Of a DNA stretch of 36,394 nucleotides, positions 16,794-23,901 are shown one piece after another (position 1 is the first letter of the stretch; each line of letters starts with the position of its first letter). The notes under the pieces were generated by a model. It was not told the DNA's origin. It did no database searches and saw only the letters and a program-made list of their open reading frames with translations. The DNA is taken from assembly GCA_937899435.1 (NCBI GenBank), contig CALBQG010000016.1:1-36394 (forward strand), in the 5' to 3' direction. The stretch comes from UBA11540 sp003445125 (GTDB lineage Bacteria; Bacillota; Clostridia; Oscillospirales; Ruminococcaceae). The position numbers and the translations under genes are program-made.

Positions 16794-16799
16794 GTTCAA

Positions 16800-17206
16800 A
16801 CTGCCTCCTTTATGATTCCTGCGTCGCCTGCCGCAGTGATCGCTGCGTAAAATGCCAAGGTGTGCATGGGCGCACGTACCCTCTTGACATCTACCTGTTT
16901 ATACAGTATAGCACGCTTTTTTTGCTAAATAAATAGTACATATTTTACCCATTGACTTTTTATGCTCTCTCTCTTTTGGTAAATATGTCCACATTTTATT
17001 TTTGCTTTTGCAACAATCGTCCATGCCGTGAATTTCAAAAATGCAAAATTTCCCGAATATACTGCCTATTTTAGCTGGATTTATGATATAAAATTTTTCA
17101 TTTGCAAACATGGATTTTTATACTGCACTTCCGTGTCATTCGTCATTCTGCTTGTATGTGGATTCTTCCAATTTTTTAAAAAATCTGCGAAATTTTCATA
17201 TAACGA
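16800..17206. other. A/T-rich intergenic region between cysS and the transporter operon
   Basis: About 400 bases without a credible gene. It holds the operon promoter candidate (16905-16933) and an A/T-rich stretch at 16920-17200 with several short inverted repeats (for example GAATTTCAAAAATGCAAAATTTC, of which the arms GAAATTTTG-like match imperfectly). The only open frame (16899-17111, minus) overlaps the promoter and has no recognisable features. No riboswitch or tRNA was recognised. Confidence 0.5.
16905..16933 (-). promoter_or_regulatory. Probable promoter of the DUF5696 transporter operon
   Basis: On the minus strand TGCTATACT (16913-16905) is a full extended -10. The -35 region at 16933-16928 (TTTATT) is poor, which the extended -10 may compensate for. 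The distance to the first ATG gives a leader of about 100 bases. No regulator gene adjoins the operon. Confidence 0.55.
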
Positions 17207-17232
17207 AAGCTCCCGCCGATCGGCGGGAGCTT
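17200..17232 (-). terminator. Terminator of cysE-cysS
   Basis: A perfect palindrome (17207-17232, AAGCTCCCGCCG and complement) lies six bases after the cysS stop on the minus strand and is followed by TCGTTATATG. The T-tail is modest but the stem is very stable. Confidence 0.7.
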
Positions 17233-17237
17233 CGCAG

Positions 17238-18638
17238 TTATGCCTTATGCCATTTGACTCCCTGCGGGGTATCCTCCAGTGTAATGCCGCGGGATTTCAG
17301 CTCGTCCCGTATCGCGTCCGCCGTTTTGAAATCCCGATCCATCCGTGCCTGCTGGCGTTTGGCGATCAGCGCTTCGATCTCCTCATCCAGCGAGTCTTTC
17401 TGCCGATTGTATACAATGCCCAACACATCCGTCAACCGATCGAACAGTTCCGTCGCCGCCTGCACATACGCTTTTGACCACGTATTGCCCGCCGCCAGCG
17501 CCGTATTGGTATCGCGTGCCAGGTCAAAAATTGCCGCCACGGCATCTGCCGTGTTCAGGTCGTCATCCATTGCCGCTTCAAATTGCGCCCGACGCTCGTC
17601 CAGCTTTTTCAGCAGCGTCTCATCCTCCGGCTGTGCCGCTTCGGTTGCCTGTGACAAGGCGTCCTCCATACGTTCACGCGCCGTATACAATCTTTCCAGT
17701 GCCGCTTTGTTCTGTTCGATAACATCCACACTGTAATTGATCGGGCTGCGGTAATGCGAAGCGATCATCATGAATTTGATCGGCTCATAACCGTATTTTT
17801 CCGCCACGTCGCGCACGGTGAAGAAATTGTTCAGCGATTTGGACATCTTACGGTTGTCCACATTGATGTAGCCGTTGTGCATCCAGTAATGCACATAGGG
17901 TTTTCCTGTTGCCGCTTCTGCCTGGGCGATTTCATTTTCATGGTGCGGAAAGATCAGATCCTGTCCGCCGCAATGAATATCGATGGTTTCACCGAGGTAA
18001 TTCATGATCATCGCGGTGCACTCGATATGCCATCCCGGACGTCCCATCCCCCACGGAGATTCCCACGCAGGTTCGCCCTCTTTTGCCGCCTTCCAGAGCA
18101 CGAAATCCATTTCGTCCTCTTTCTGACTGTTCACATCGATCCGCGCGCCCGCTTCCAGCTCCTCCATGGGCATATGGGAAAGTTTGCCGTAGTCCTTGAA
18201 CTTTTTCGTGCGGTAATAGACATCACCGTTGACCGCATAGGCAAAGCCGTTTTCTTCCAAGCGGCGCACCAGTTCAATGATCTTATCGACATTTTCCGTT
18301 GCCCGCGGATGCACGGTGGCGGGGCGAACATTAAGCCCCGCGGCATCCGTGCGGTATTCTCCGATATACTTTTCCGCCAGTTCCCGGACGGTGGTATTCT
18401 CTTCCTTGGCGCGGCGGATCAGTTTATCGTCGATATCCGTGAAATTCTGCACAAAAGTCACTTTATACCCGCGATATTCCAGATAGCGGCGCAGAGTATC
18501 GAACACGCAGATCGGGCGCGCATTGCCGATATGAATATAGTTATACACCGTCGGTCCGCAGGCGTACATTTTCACCTCTCCGGGAACCATCGGTTTGAAT
18601 TCTTCTTTTTCATGCGTCAGTGTATTGAAAATTCTCAT
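17238..18638 (-). CDS. cysS: Cysteinyl-tRNA synthetase
   Basis: A 466-residue class I synthetase that charges tRNA-Cys. The nucleotide-binding HIGH box appears as IHIGN near residue 36 and the second signature as KMSKS near residue 263. Zinc-site residues include the cysteine in YACGPTVY, that in HIECTAM near 206, and the histidines in HHENEIAQ near 231. The length is normal for the family. The open frame begins six codons earlier, but the ATG at 18638 gives the standard MRIFNTLT opening. It overlaps the cysE stop by four bases (ATGA), so translation is coupled. Cysteine synthesis and charging are thus made from one mRNA under a Cys T-box. Confidence 0.97.
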   Translation of the reverse strand: MRIFNTLTHEKEEFKPMVPGEVKMYACGPTVYNYIHIGNARPICVFDTLRRYLEYRGYKVTFVQNFTDIDDKLIRRAKEENTTVRELAEKYIGEYRTDAAGLNVRPATVHPRATENVDKIIELVRRLEENGFAYAVNGDVYYRTKKFKDYGKLSHMPMEELEAGARIDVNSQKEDEMDFVLWKAAKEGEPAWESPWGMGRPGWHIECTAMIMNYLGETIDIHCGGQDLIFPHHENEIAQAEAATGKPYVHYWMHNGYINVDNRKMSKSLNNFFTVRDVAEKYGYEPIKFMMIASHYRSPINYSVDVIEQNKAALERLYTARERMEDALSQATEAAQPEDETLLKKLDERRAQFEAAMDDDLNTADAVAAIFDLARDTNTALAAGNTWSKAYVQAATELFDRLTDVLGIVYNRQKDSLDEEIEALIAKRQQARMDRDFKTADAIRDELKSRGITLEDTPQGVKWHKA

Positions 18639-19282
18639 TTTTTCTTTCCTTCCCATTCATCCAAACGGTTTTCAAGCGCTTCCAGTTTTGCGCGCAGGCG
18701 GCAAAGTTCCTGCGATACGGGATCGGGAATATGCACCTGATCCAGATCGTACAGCGGTTTTTTCACGCCGTTCTGCGACACCACCCGTGCCGGCACGCCC
18801 ACCGCCGTGGAATTGTCTCCGATCGGCTCAAGCACCACCGCATTGGCGGCAATTTTCACGTTGTCCCCCACACGGAACGGTCCGAGCACCTTCGCACCGC
18901 AGCCGATCATGACATTGTTTCCGAGCGTCGGATGGCGCTTGCCTTTATCTTTTCCGGTGCCGCCCAAAGTGACACCCTGATAAATCGTGCATTCATCGCC
19001 GATTTCCGCCGTTTCGCCGATCACCACGCCCGTGCCGTGGTCGATGAACAATCCCTTGCCGATTTTTGCGCCGGGGTGAATTTCAATTCCGGTGAAAAAT
19101 TTTGCCACTTCGGAATTCATTCTTGCCAGCAAAAACATCTGATTCTCATACAGCCAATGCGACACGCGGTGCGCGATCAGCGCATGGATTCCCGGATACA
19201 GCAGCAGGACCTCCAGTGAGCTGTGCGCCGCCGGATCGCGCCGTTTTACAGATTCGACATCTTCCATAATTTTGGAAAACAT
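18635..19282 (-). CDS. cysE: Serine O-acetyltransferase
   Basis: A 215-residue cytosolic enzyme that acetylates L-serine with acetyl-CoA, the first step of cysteine synthesis. It has the short N-terminus of the Gram-positive type (MFSKIMEDVESVKRRDPAAH) and then left-handed beta-helix hexapeptide repeats (IHPGAKIGKGLFIDHGTGVV, IGETAEIGDECTIYQGVTLG, IGCGAKVLGPFRVGDNVKIA). The catalytic histidines are within IDHGTGVVIG and its preceding repeat. A C-terminal coiled-coil-like segment (QELCRLRAKLEALENRL) follows. The ATG at 19282 has GGAGGTGG upstream; the longer open frame runs into the T-box leader and is not coding. It is co-transcribed and translationally coupled with cysS. Confidence 0.95.
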   Translation of the reverse strand: MFSKIMEDVESVKRRDPAAHSSLEVLLLYPGIHALIAHRVSHWLYENQMFLLARMNSEVAKFFTGIEIHPGAKIGKGLFIDHGTGVVIGETAEIGDECTIYQGVTLGGTGKDKGKRHPTLGNNVMIGCGAKVLGPFRVGDNVKIAANAVVLEPIGDNSTAVGVPARVVSQNGVKKPLYDLDQVHIPDPVSQELCRLRAKLEALENRLDEWEGKKK

Positions 19283-19295
19283 CCACGCCACCTCC

Positions 19296-19333
19296 AAAAA
19301 AATAAGCCTCCCGCGGCAAAAGCCACGGGAGGC
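19296..19333 (-). terminator. T-box-controlled terminator
   Basis: A 12-bp stem with one mismatch (19333-19322 with 19317-19306, loop AAAA on the plus strand) is followed on the minus strand by TTATTTTTTT. Together with the T-box it forms the switch; it lies 14 bases before the cysE start. Confidence 0.88.
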
Positions 19334-19525
19334 GGTAAAAATACCACGGTTCCACTCCGTTTTGTTCTCAAAACCCTTAACGCGGGCAAACGTACCGCCA
19401 TTTCCTGCGGTCTGCCGCAAGGCGCATTTTCCTTTTCCCGCGGTCGGGACGCTCACAGCCACTGACGTCCGTTCTCTGCTGCCGCTTTCGAAAAGTACTT
19501 TTCCCTGCGATTGCTTTATTGTATT
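19296..19525 (-). promoter_or_regulatory. T-box leader (cysteine-specific) of cysE-cysS
   Basis: On the minus strand the leader carries the T-box sequence GAGTGGAACCGTGG (19357-19344) just before a terminator. This is a close match to the consensus that forms the antiterminator with uncharged tRNA. Upstream is a long stem region including the hairpin GGACG/CGTCC with GTGGCTGTGAG in its loop. The codon TGC at 19436-19434, in an AAAATGCGCC context on the 3' side of stem I, is the probable specifier and codes for cysteine, matching both downstream genes. Low charged tRNA-Cys should favour read-through. The exact stem I boundaries are approximate. Confidence 0.85.
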
Positions 19526-19531
19526 ATATTC

Positions 19532-19560
19532 AATATAACACGTTTCCGTGCCGATTGCAA
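19532..19560 (-). promoter_or_regulatory. Promoter of the cysE-cysS leader
   Basis: On the minus strand TTGCAA (19560-19555), a 17-base spacer and TATATT (19537-19532). It lies immediately after the stop codon of the upstream ECF gene. A TATAAT eight bases further on is an alternative -10. Confidence 0.65.
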
Positions 19561-19567
19561 GTGTTTT

Positions 19568-20152
19568 TTATTTTTTCACCCGCAAAAGCGCCGCACTTAC
19601 CGTACCCGCCAGCAGGCAGGTCGTCACCGCTTCCACCGCGGCATTGATTCCCGCGAACAGCACGGCAAACATCAGCACGTTCTGTGTTCCGAACGTGGCG
19701 GCGATCCCCTGAATATACTCCGAATTCCAGAAAAACAGAATCACCATACCCACAAACAGCACCGTATTGAGCAATGCCGCCGAAAGAGATGCCACATAGA
19801 TTCCCACGCGCGCCGTTTTTCTCATTGCAAGGAAAATCCATCCCGTCAGCCATCCCATCAGCGCACGCGACACAAAGCAGGTAATCATGGTATACCACAC
19901 GTTGATTCCCAGCACCGTGGCACCGAAAGAACTCGGCACGAAAATTCCGAGGCACTGCAAAAAGCTCGCACCGCCCAGGACAAATCCCAGAATCAGCCCG
20001 CTCACGGGTCCCATCGTGATCGCGCCGACCGCCACCGGAATGACCCCCAAGGTCATTTCAATGACGCCGAATTTGATCGGCAGGTTTGCCAGAAGCACCG
20101 TCAGTGCCGACAAAAGAGCCAATCGGGTCAGTTTCTGTGTGTTTTGCTTCAT
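19568..20152 (-). CDS. ECF transporter S component, probably pantothenate-related
   Basis: A 194-residue integral membrane protein with about six hydrophobic segments and the S-component style N-terminus LTRLALLSALTVLLANLPIK. Other marks are GVIPVAVGAITMGPVSGLIL and FGATVLGINVWYTMITCFVSRALMGWLTG. It is the substrate-binding unit for a shared ECF module encoded elsewhere. Two ATGs stand in tandem; the second (20152) has the better five-base spacing from AAGGAGG. It lies 53 bases after coaX on the same strand, so pantothenate is the most likely vitamin, by context rather than by a motif I can name. No terminator separates it from the T-box promoter downstream. Confidence 0.82.
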   Translation of the reverse strand: MKQNTQKLTRLALLSALTVLLANLPIKFGVIEMTLGVIPVAVGAITMGPVSGLILGFVLGGASFLQCLGIFVPSSFGATVLGINVWYTMITCFVSRALMGWLTGWIFLAMRKTARVGIYVASLSAALLNTVLFVGMVILFFWNSEYIQGIAATFGTQNVLMFAVLFAGINAAVEAVTTCLLAGTVSAALLRVKK

Positions 20153-20205
20153 CATTTCCTCCTTGCTGCTGTTCCTTTGCGGATACAGCGCGTTTCAAAA
20201 TGAAT

Positions 20206-20976
20206 TTATTGATTCTTCCCGTACAGAATCCGCAAGCCGTCCAGCAGCAGGTTCTCATCGCGGACAATTTTCTCCCGGCAATGCGGCAGAATGTCCCCCG
20301 AAATCCCGCCGGTGGCAATCACCGTCAGATCCTCTCCGAGAAGTTCCCGATAACGCTGCACCAATCCGTCCAGCATACACGCTGCGCCCAGTATCACGCC
20401 TGACTTCATGGAATCCACCGTATTTTTGCCGATCGTCGGCACTTCGCTGTCTCCCAGGCTGATCTGCGGCAGCTGCGCCGTGCGGGAGGTCAGTGCCTCC
20501 AGCCCGATGCGCACCCCCGGAAGAATCGATCCGCCGAGAAAATTCCCGTTTCGGTCGATTGCCGAAAGTGTGGTCGCCGTGCCCATATCGATCACCACGG
20601 AAGGCAGCGGGTATTTTTCCTGTGCCGCTACCGACACGCACACGATATCCGCACCCAATTGGGCGGGATTGTCAATTTTGATATTCAGTCCGGTTTTTAT
20701 CCCGGGTCCCACCGTCATGAACGGCACTTCGGGGCAGATTTTTTCGATTGCTTCCTTCACAAAGCGCGACACGATCGGCACCACCGACGACATGATTGCC
20801 CCTTTGACATCCTTGGCGGAAAAGCCGTACAGCTGAAGAACAGACGCGATGATCACCGCGTATTCATCGCACATTTTGGAACGGTCGGTCGCAATCCGCG
20901 ACAAAAACAGGCGCTGTTCGCCTTCAAACGCACCGATGACGGTATTCGTATTGCCGATATCCACTGCCAGTATCAT
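20206..20976 (-). CDS. coaX: Type III pantothenate kinase
   Basis: A 256-residue cytosolic enzyme that phosphorylates pantothenate, the first step of coenzyme A synthesis. It has the ASKHA-fold phosphate loop MILAVDIGNTNTVIGAF at the N-terminus, a pantothenate/phosphate segment GADIVCVSVAAQEKYP and the second acidic site VIDMGTATTLSAID, with GGSILPGVRIGLEAL and VIATGGISG further on. The length is typical. An upstream ATG extends the frame by 20 codons, but the ATG at 20976 has GAGGTG six bases before it and starts right at the phosphate loop. Its promoter is at 20996-21024, divergent from hpf. An ECF S component follows it. Confidence 0.95.
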   Translation of the reverse strand: MILAVDIGNTNTVIGAFEGEQRLFLSRIATDRSKMCDEYAVIIASVLQLYGFSAKDVKGAIMSSVVPIVSRFVKEAIEKICPEVPFMTVGPGIKTGLNIKIDNPAQLGADIVCVSVAAQEKYPLPSVVIDMGTATTLSAIDRNGNFLGGSILPGVRIGLEALTSRTAQLPQISLGDSEVPTIGKNTVDSMKSGVILGAACMLDGLVQRYRELLGEDLTVIATGGISGDILPHCREKIVRDENLLLDGLRILYGKNQ

Positions 20977-20995
20977 GAAAAACACCTCTTTTTTC

Positions 20996-21024
20996 AGTAT
21001 ACCACATTTTCGCGTGAATGAAAA
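20996..21024 (-). promoter_or_regulatory. Promoter of coaX
   Basis: On the minus strand TTTTCA (21024-21019), a 17-base spacer and TATACT (21001-20996), with TGG before the -10 forming an extended -10. It lies 20 bases upstream of the coaX ATG. Confidence 0.65.
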
Positions 21025-21068
21025 GAGGATTTTCAAAACAAAATAAAAAAGAAGTTTTACAAAAACCC

Positions 21069-21097
21069 TTTACAAAAATGCACAGGAATGTTATAAT
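21069..21097 (+). promoter_or_regulatory. Promoter of hpf
   Basis: TTTACA (21069-21074), a 17-base spacer and a perfect TATAAT (21092-21097) give a leader of about 60 bases. Confidence 0.8.
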
Positions 21098-21165
21098 ATA
21101 GTTACAAAAAACATCCAATTTTCATGGTGCTTTTTGGTAATTTCTCTGAATCAGGAGGTCGTTTC

Positions 21166-21684
21166 ATGAAGATCACCATCGTTTCCAAAGCCAACATCAA
21201 AGATCCGTTCCGCGAGAGAGCCGAGAAAAAATTGCAGAAGCTCGACCGTCTCTTCGACAGTGAAGCCGAGGCGGTTGTCAAAGTTTCTTTCAATAAAGAT
21301 ATGGAAACCGTGGAGGTGACGATTCGTTCCCAAGGACTGATTTTCCGCGCGGAGCGCACGACCGAGGACAAATTTGCTTCCCTTGAGGCGGTCGTGGACA
21401 TTCTCACCAAGCAGATTGTCCGCAACAAAACCAAGCTGGAAAAGAAGTTGAAAACCGCGCCCGCCTTTGAAGTACTGGAATTCACCGACGATTACACCGA
21501 GGAACCGCAGACCATCGTCAAAACCAAGCACTACACCGTGCGTCCCATGAGTGAGGAGGAAGCGATTCTTCAGATGGACATGCTCGGTCATCAGTTCTTC
21601 CTTTTCCGCAACACCGACGGCGGGGACATTCATGTGCTGTACCGCAGAAGAGACGGACAGTACGGTCTGATCATTCCCGAATGA
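21166..21684 (+). CDS. hpf: Ribosome hibernation promoting factor, long form
   Basis: A 172-residue protein that binds the decoding region of the 30S subunit and dimerises 70S ribosomes into inactive 100S particles in stationary phase. The N-terminal domain (about 1-100) has the HPF/RaiA beta-alpha pattern: MKITIVSKANIKDPFRERAE, KKLQKLDRLF and VEVTIRSQGLIFRAERTTED. The C-terminal dimerisation domain (about 118-172) ends PMSEEEAILQMDMLGHQFFL, FRNTDGGDIHVLYRRRDGQY and GLI, as in the long form of Firmicutes. The ATG at 21166 follows AGGAGGTC; earlier in-frame codons have no support. It is monocistronic, with its own promoter and terminator. Confidence 0.96.
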   Translation: MKITIVSKANIKDPFRERAEKKLQKLDRLFDSEAEAVVKVSFNKDMETVEVTIRSQGLIFRAERTTEDKFASLEAVVDILTKQIVRNKTKLEKKLKTAPAFEVLEFTDDYTEEPQTIVKTKHYTVRPMSEEEAILQMDMLGHQFFLFRNTDGGDIHVLYRRRDGQYGLIIPE

Positions 21685-21706
21685 GGTTTTGCCTTTTTAT
21701 CCTTTC

Positions 21707-21754
21707 AGCCCGAACGGGCGGTGTCCTCCGGATGCCGCCCGTTCGGGCTGTTTT
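21707..21754 (+). terminator. Terminator of hpf
   Basis: A perfect 15-bp stem (21707-21721 with 21735-21749) with a 13-base loop is followed by GTTTTC. It starts 22 bases after the hpf stop. Confidence 0.88.
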
Positions 21755-21761
21755 CGGCTGA

Positions 21762-21798
21762 TTTTCCGAAAATATCTTTTCTGTTTTTCCGAAGATAT
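21762..21798 (+). repeat. Pair of direct repeats upstream of the eda promoter, operator-like
   Basis: TTTTCCGAAAATAT (21762-21775) and TTTTCCGAAGATAT (21785-21798) match at 13 of 14 positions and are 23 bases apart, close to two helical turns. The second copy ends three bases before the -35 box. This layout is typical of sites for an AraC-type or other activator. The proteins that bind are unknown. Confidence 0.6.
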
Positions 21799-21801
21799 TT
21801 A

Positions 21802-21830
21802 TTGACTTATCAAAATCGGTTCCGTATAAT
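21802..21830 (+). promoter_or_regulatory. Promoter of eda-kdgK-dehydrogenase
   Basis: TTGACT (21802-21807), a 17-base spacer and TATAAT (21825-21830), about 33 bases before the eda ATG. Confidence 0.8.
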
Positions 21831-21862
21831 AAAATTACTGTTATGATCGGGAGGAAACCGTC

Positions 21863-22825
21863 ATGTCATCCATTGTTTCACAGCTTTCCGACATCGGGCT
21901 GGTGCCGGTGGTCAAAATCGAACGAGCCGAGGACGCGATTCCGCTTGCGGACGCGTTGATCCGCGGCGGGCTTCCCTGCGCGGAAATTACCTTCCGCACC
22001 CCTGCGGCGGCGGAGGCAATCCGCCGAATAAGCAAGGCTCGTCCCGACCTGTTGGTCGGTGCGGGAACGGTACTCACCTGCGAACAGGCGGACACTGCCA
22101 TGGACGCGGGAGCAAAATTTCTGGTCAGCCCCGGGCTGGACGCGCGAATCGTGCGTTACTGCCTTGAAAAAGGGTACCCGATTCTTCCCGGCACATCCTG
22201 TCCGACCGACGTACAGGCGGCAATTGCCCTCGGTCTGGATGCGGTGAAATTTTTCCCCGCCGAAGCCGCAGGAGGACTGTCCATGATCAAAGCGATGTCT
22301 GCGCCCTACGGCAATCTGAAATTCATGCCCACCGGCGGCATCCATCCCGAAAATCTCAACAACTATCTCTCCTTTCCGAAAATTTTCGCGTGCGGCGGTT
22401 CGTGGATGGTTCCCGCAAAGCTGCTGGACGCGGGGGATTTTGAGGGCATCGAACGTCTCACGCGCGAAGCGGTACACACCATGCTCGGCTTTGAGCTGAA
22501 GCACGTCGGCATCAATTTCGACGGCGAACAAGCCGCCGAAGATGCCGCGCAGACATTGGAACATCTGTTCTCTTTTGAGAAAAACGATGTCGGCAATTCG
22601 ATTTTTTCGGGCGGTACATTCGAGTTGATGAAGCACGGCGGTCCGGGTGTACACGGGCATCTTGCCGTCGGCACAAACTCCGTGGTTCGTGCCGTGCGGT
22701 ATCTCAAAAGCCGCGGTGCGGCGTTTGACGACGCGTCCGCGGTATACGGCAAAAGCGGCGAGCTTCTGCGGATCTATCTGTCACAGCCGATCGGCGGATT
22801 TGCCGTTCATCTTGTGCAGAAATAA
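21863..22825 (+). CDS. eda: KDPG/KHG aldolase with C-terminal VOC-like domain
   Basis: A 320-residue cytosolic enzyme that splits 2-keto-3-deoxy-6-phosphogluconate into pyruvate and glyceraldehyde 3-phosphate. The class I aldolase barrel covers about residues 1-210: E41 in AEITFRTP is the expected general base and K129 in AVKFFPAE the Schiff-base lysine, with VGAGTVL, LVSPGLD and MPTGGI forming the phosphate site. Residues about 212-320 are an extra domain (ELKHVGINFDGEQAAEDAAQ, GTNSVVRAVRYLKSRGAAFD, GGFAVHLVQK) that resembles a VOC/glyoxalase half-fold; its role is unknown. Usual aldolases are about 210 residues long. The ATG at 21863 follows GGGAGG. It is the first gene of an operon, 12 bases before kdgK. 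Confidence 0.92.
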   Translation: MSSIVSQLSDIGLVPVVKIERAEDAIPLADALIRGGLPCAEITFRTPAAAEAIRRISKARPDLLVGAGTVLTCEQADTAMDAGAKFLVSPGLDARIVRYCLEKGYPILPGTSCPTDVQAAIALGLDAVKFFPAEAAGGLSMIKAMSAPYGNLKFMPTGGIHPENLNNYLSFPKIFACGGSWMVPAKLLDAGDFEGIERLTREAVHTMLGFELKHVGINFDGEQAAEDAAQTLEHLFSFEKNDVGNSIFSGGTFELMKHGGPGVHGHLAVGTNSVVRAVRYLKSRGAAFDDASAVYGKSGELLRIYLSQPIGGFAVHLVQK

Positions 22826-22837
22826 GGAGGGGTTTTT

Positions 22838-23857
22838 ATGGCAAAGGTCGTCACTTTCGGAGAAATTATGCTCCGTCTTTCCCCTCCCGCTCATCAGCGG
22901 TTCACACAGGCGGTCGGTTTTGACGCGGTATACGGCGGGGCGGAAGCCAATGTTGCGGTTTCCCTTGCCGATTTCGGCATCGACGCTGCCTTTGTTTCCA
23001 AAATTCCCGCTCACGGCATCGGGCAGGCGGCATTCAACGAACTGCGCCGTTGGGGCGTGGATGTGTCGGGCATTGTCCGCGGCGGCGAGCGGTTAGGGCT
23101 TTATTTTCTGGAAACGGGCGCATCACAGCGTCCGTCTCAGATTGTCTACGACCGCGCCGATTCCGCCTTTTCACAGGCGAAAAGCGGCGAATTTGACTGG
23201 GATCGTTTATTGGACGGCGCCGACTGGTTTCATTTCACGGGAATCACGCCCGCATTGAGCGACGGCACCGCCGCGCTGACGCTGGAAGCCTGCCGTGCCG
23301 CGAAAGCGCGGGGAATTTTCGTCAGCTGTGATTTCAACTACCGCAAAAACCTCTGGTCCGAGGAAAAAGCGGCGCAGGTGATGGGCGGGCTGATGCCCTA
23401 TGTGGACGTACTCAACGGCGTCGGCGCACGGGAAGCGCGCGAGATTCTTTCCGTGGATGTGGGTGCGCACAGCGACGGCAAGCCCGATCCCGAAGAATAT
23501 CTGCGCATTGCGGAAAAGCTGACCGAGCGCTTCGGTCTGACGCTGTTTGCTTCCACCTTGCGGCATTCCCTTTCCGCCGACGAAAACGACTTCGGCGCGA
23601 TGGTCTATGACGGAAAAAACGCGTGCTTCAGTCCGATGTACCATATGCACATTGTGGACCGCGTCGGCGGCGGAGACGCCTTTTTCGCGGGACTCATCTA
23701 CGCCCGTCTTGCGGAATTTTCTTTGCAGGACACGGTGAATTTTGCCGCCGCCGCGGGCTGTCTGAAGCACACGATTCCCGGCGACGCCAACCACGTCGGT
23801 ATCGAGGAAGTGAAAAAACTTATGAACGGCGACGGCAGCGGTCGGGTCATACGCTGA
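22838..23857 (+). CDS. kdgK: 2-dehydro-3-deoxygluconokinase (PfkB family)
   Basis: A 339-residue cytosolic sugar kinase that makes KDPG from KDG and ATP, the substrate of the aldolase encoded just before it. PfkB marks are the N-terminal VVTFGEIMLRLSPP, the substrate-site YGGAEANVAVSLADFG, VSCDFNYRKNLW and the C-terminal signature VDRVGGGDAFFAGLIY with its catalytic aspartate in GGGDAF. The length is normal. The ATG at 22838 follows AAGGAGG with good spacing. The gene pair fits breakdown of uronic acids or pectin fragments, whose isomerase and dehydratase steps are not in the window. Confidence 0.94.
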   Translation: MAKVVTFGEIMLRLSPPAHQRFTQAVGFDAVYGGAEANVAVSLADFGIDAAFVSKIPAHGIGQAAFNELRRWGVDVSGIVRGGERLGLYFLETGASQRPSQIVYDRADSAFSQAKSGEFDWDRLLDGADWFHFTGITPALSDGTAALTLEACRAAKARGIFVSCDFNYRKNLWSEEKAAQVMGGLMPYVDVLNGVGAREAREILSVDVGAHSDGKPDPEEYLRIAEKLTERFGLTLFASTLRHSLSADENDFGAMVYDGKNACFSPMYHMHIVDRVGGGDAFFAGLIYARLAEFSLQDTVNFAAAAGCLKHTIPGDANHVGIEEVKKLMNGDGSGRVIR

Positions 23858-23901
23858 TATTTCCCGCACGGGTGGACATACTATTTCCGCAGGAGGCTCT
23901 T

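Noticed and set aside
16884..16912. TTGACA-17-TATAGC on the plus strand
   Set aside because: No gene follows on that strand before the convergent cysS terminator; it overlaps the more meaningful minus-strand extended -10.
16899..17111. A 70-codon minus-strand frame in the intergenic region
   Set aside because: It overlaps the transporter operon promoter, has no recognisable family and lies in A/T-rich DNA where such frames arise by chance.
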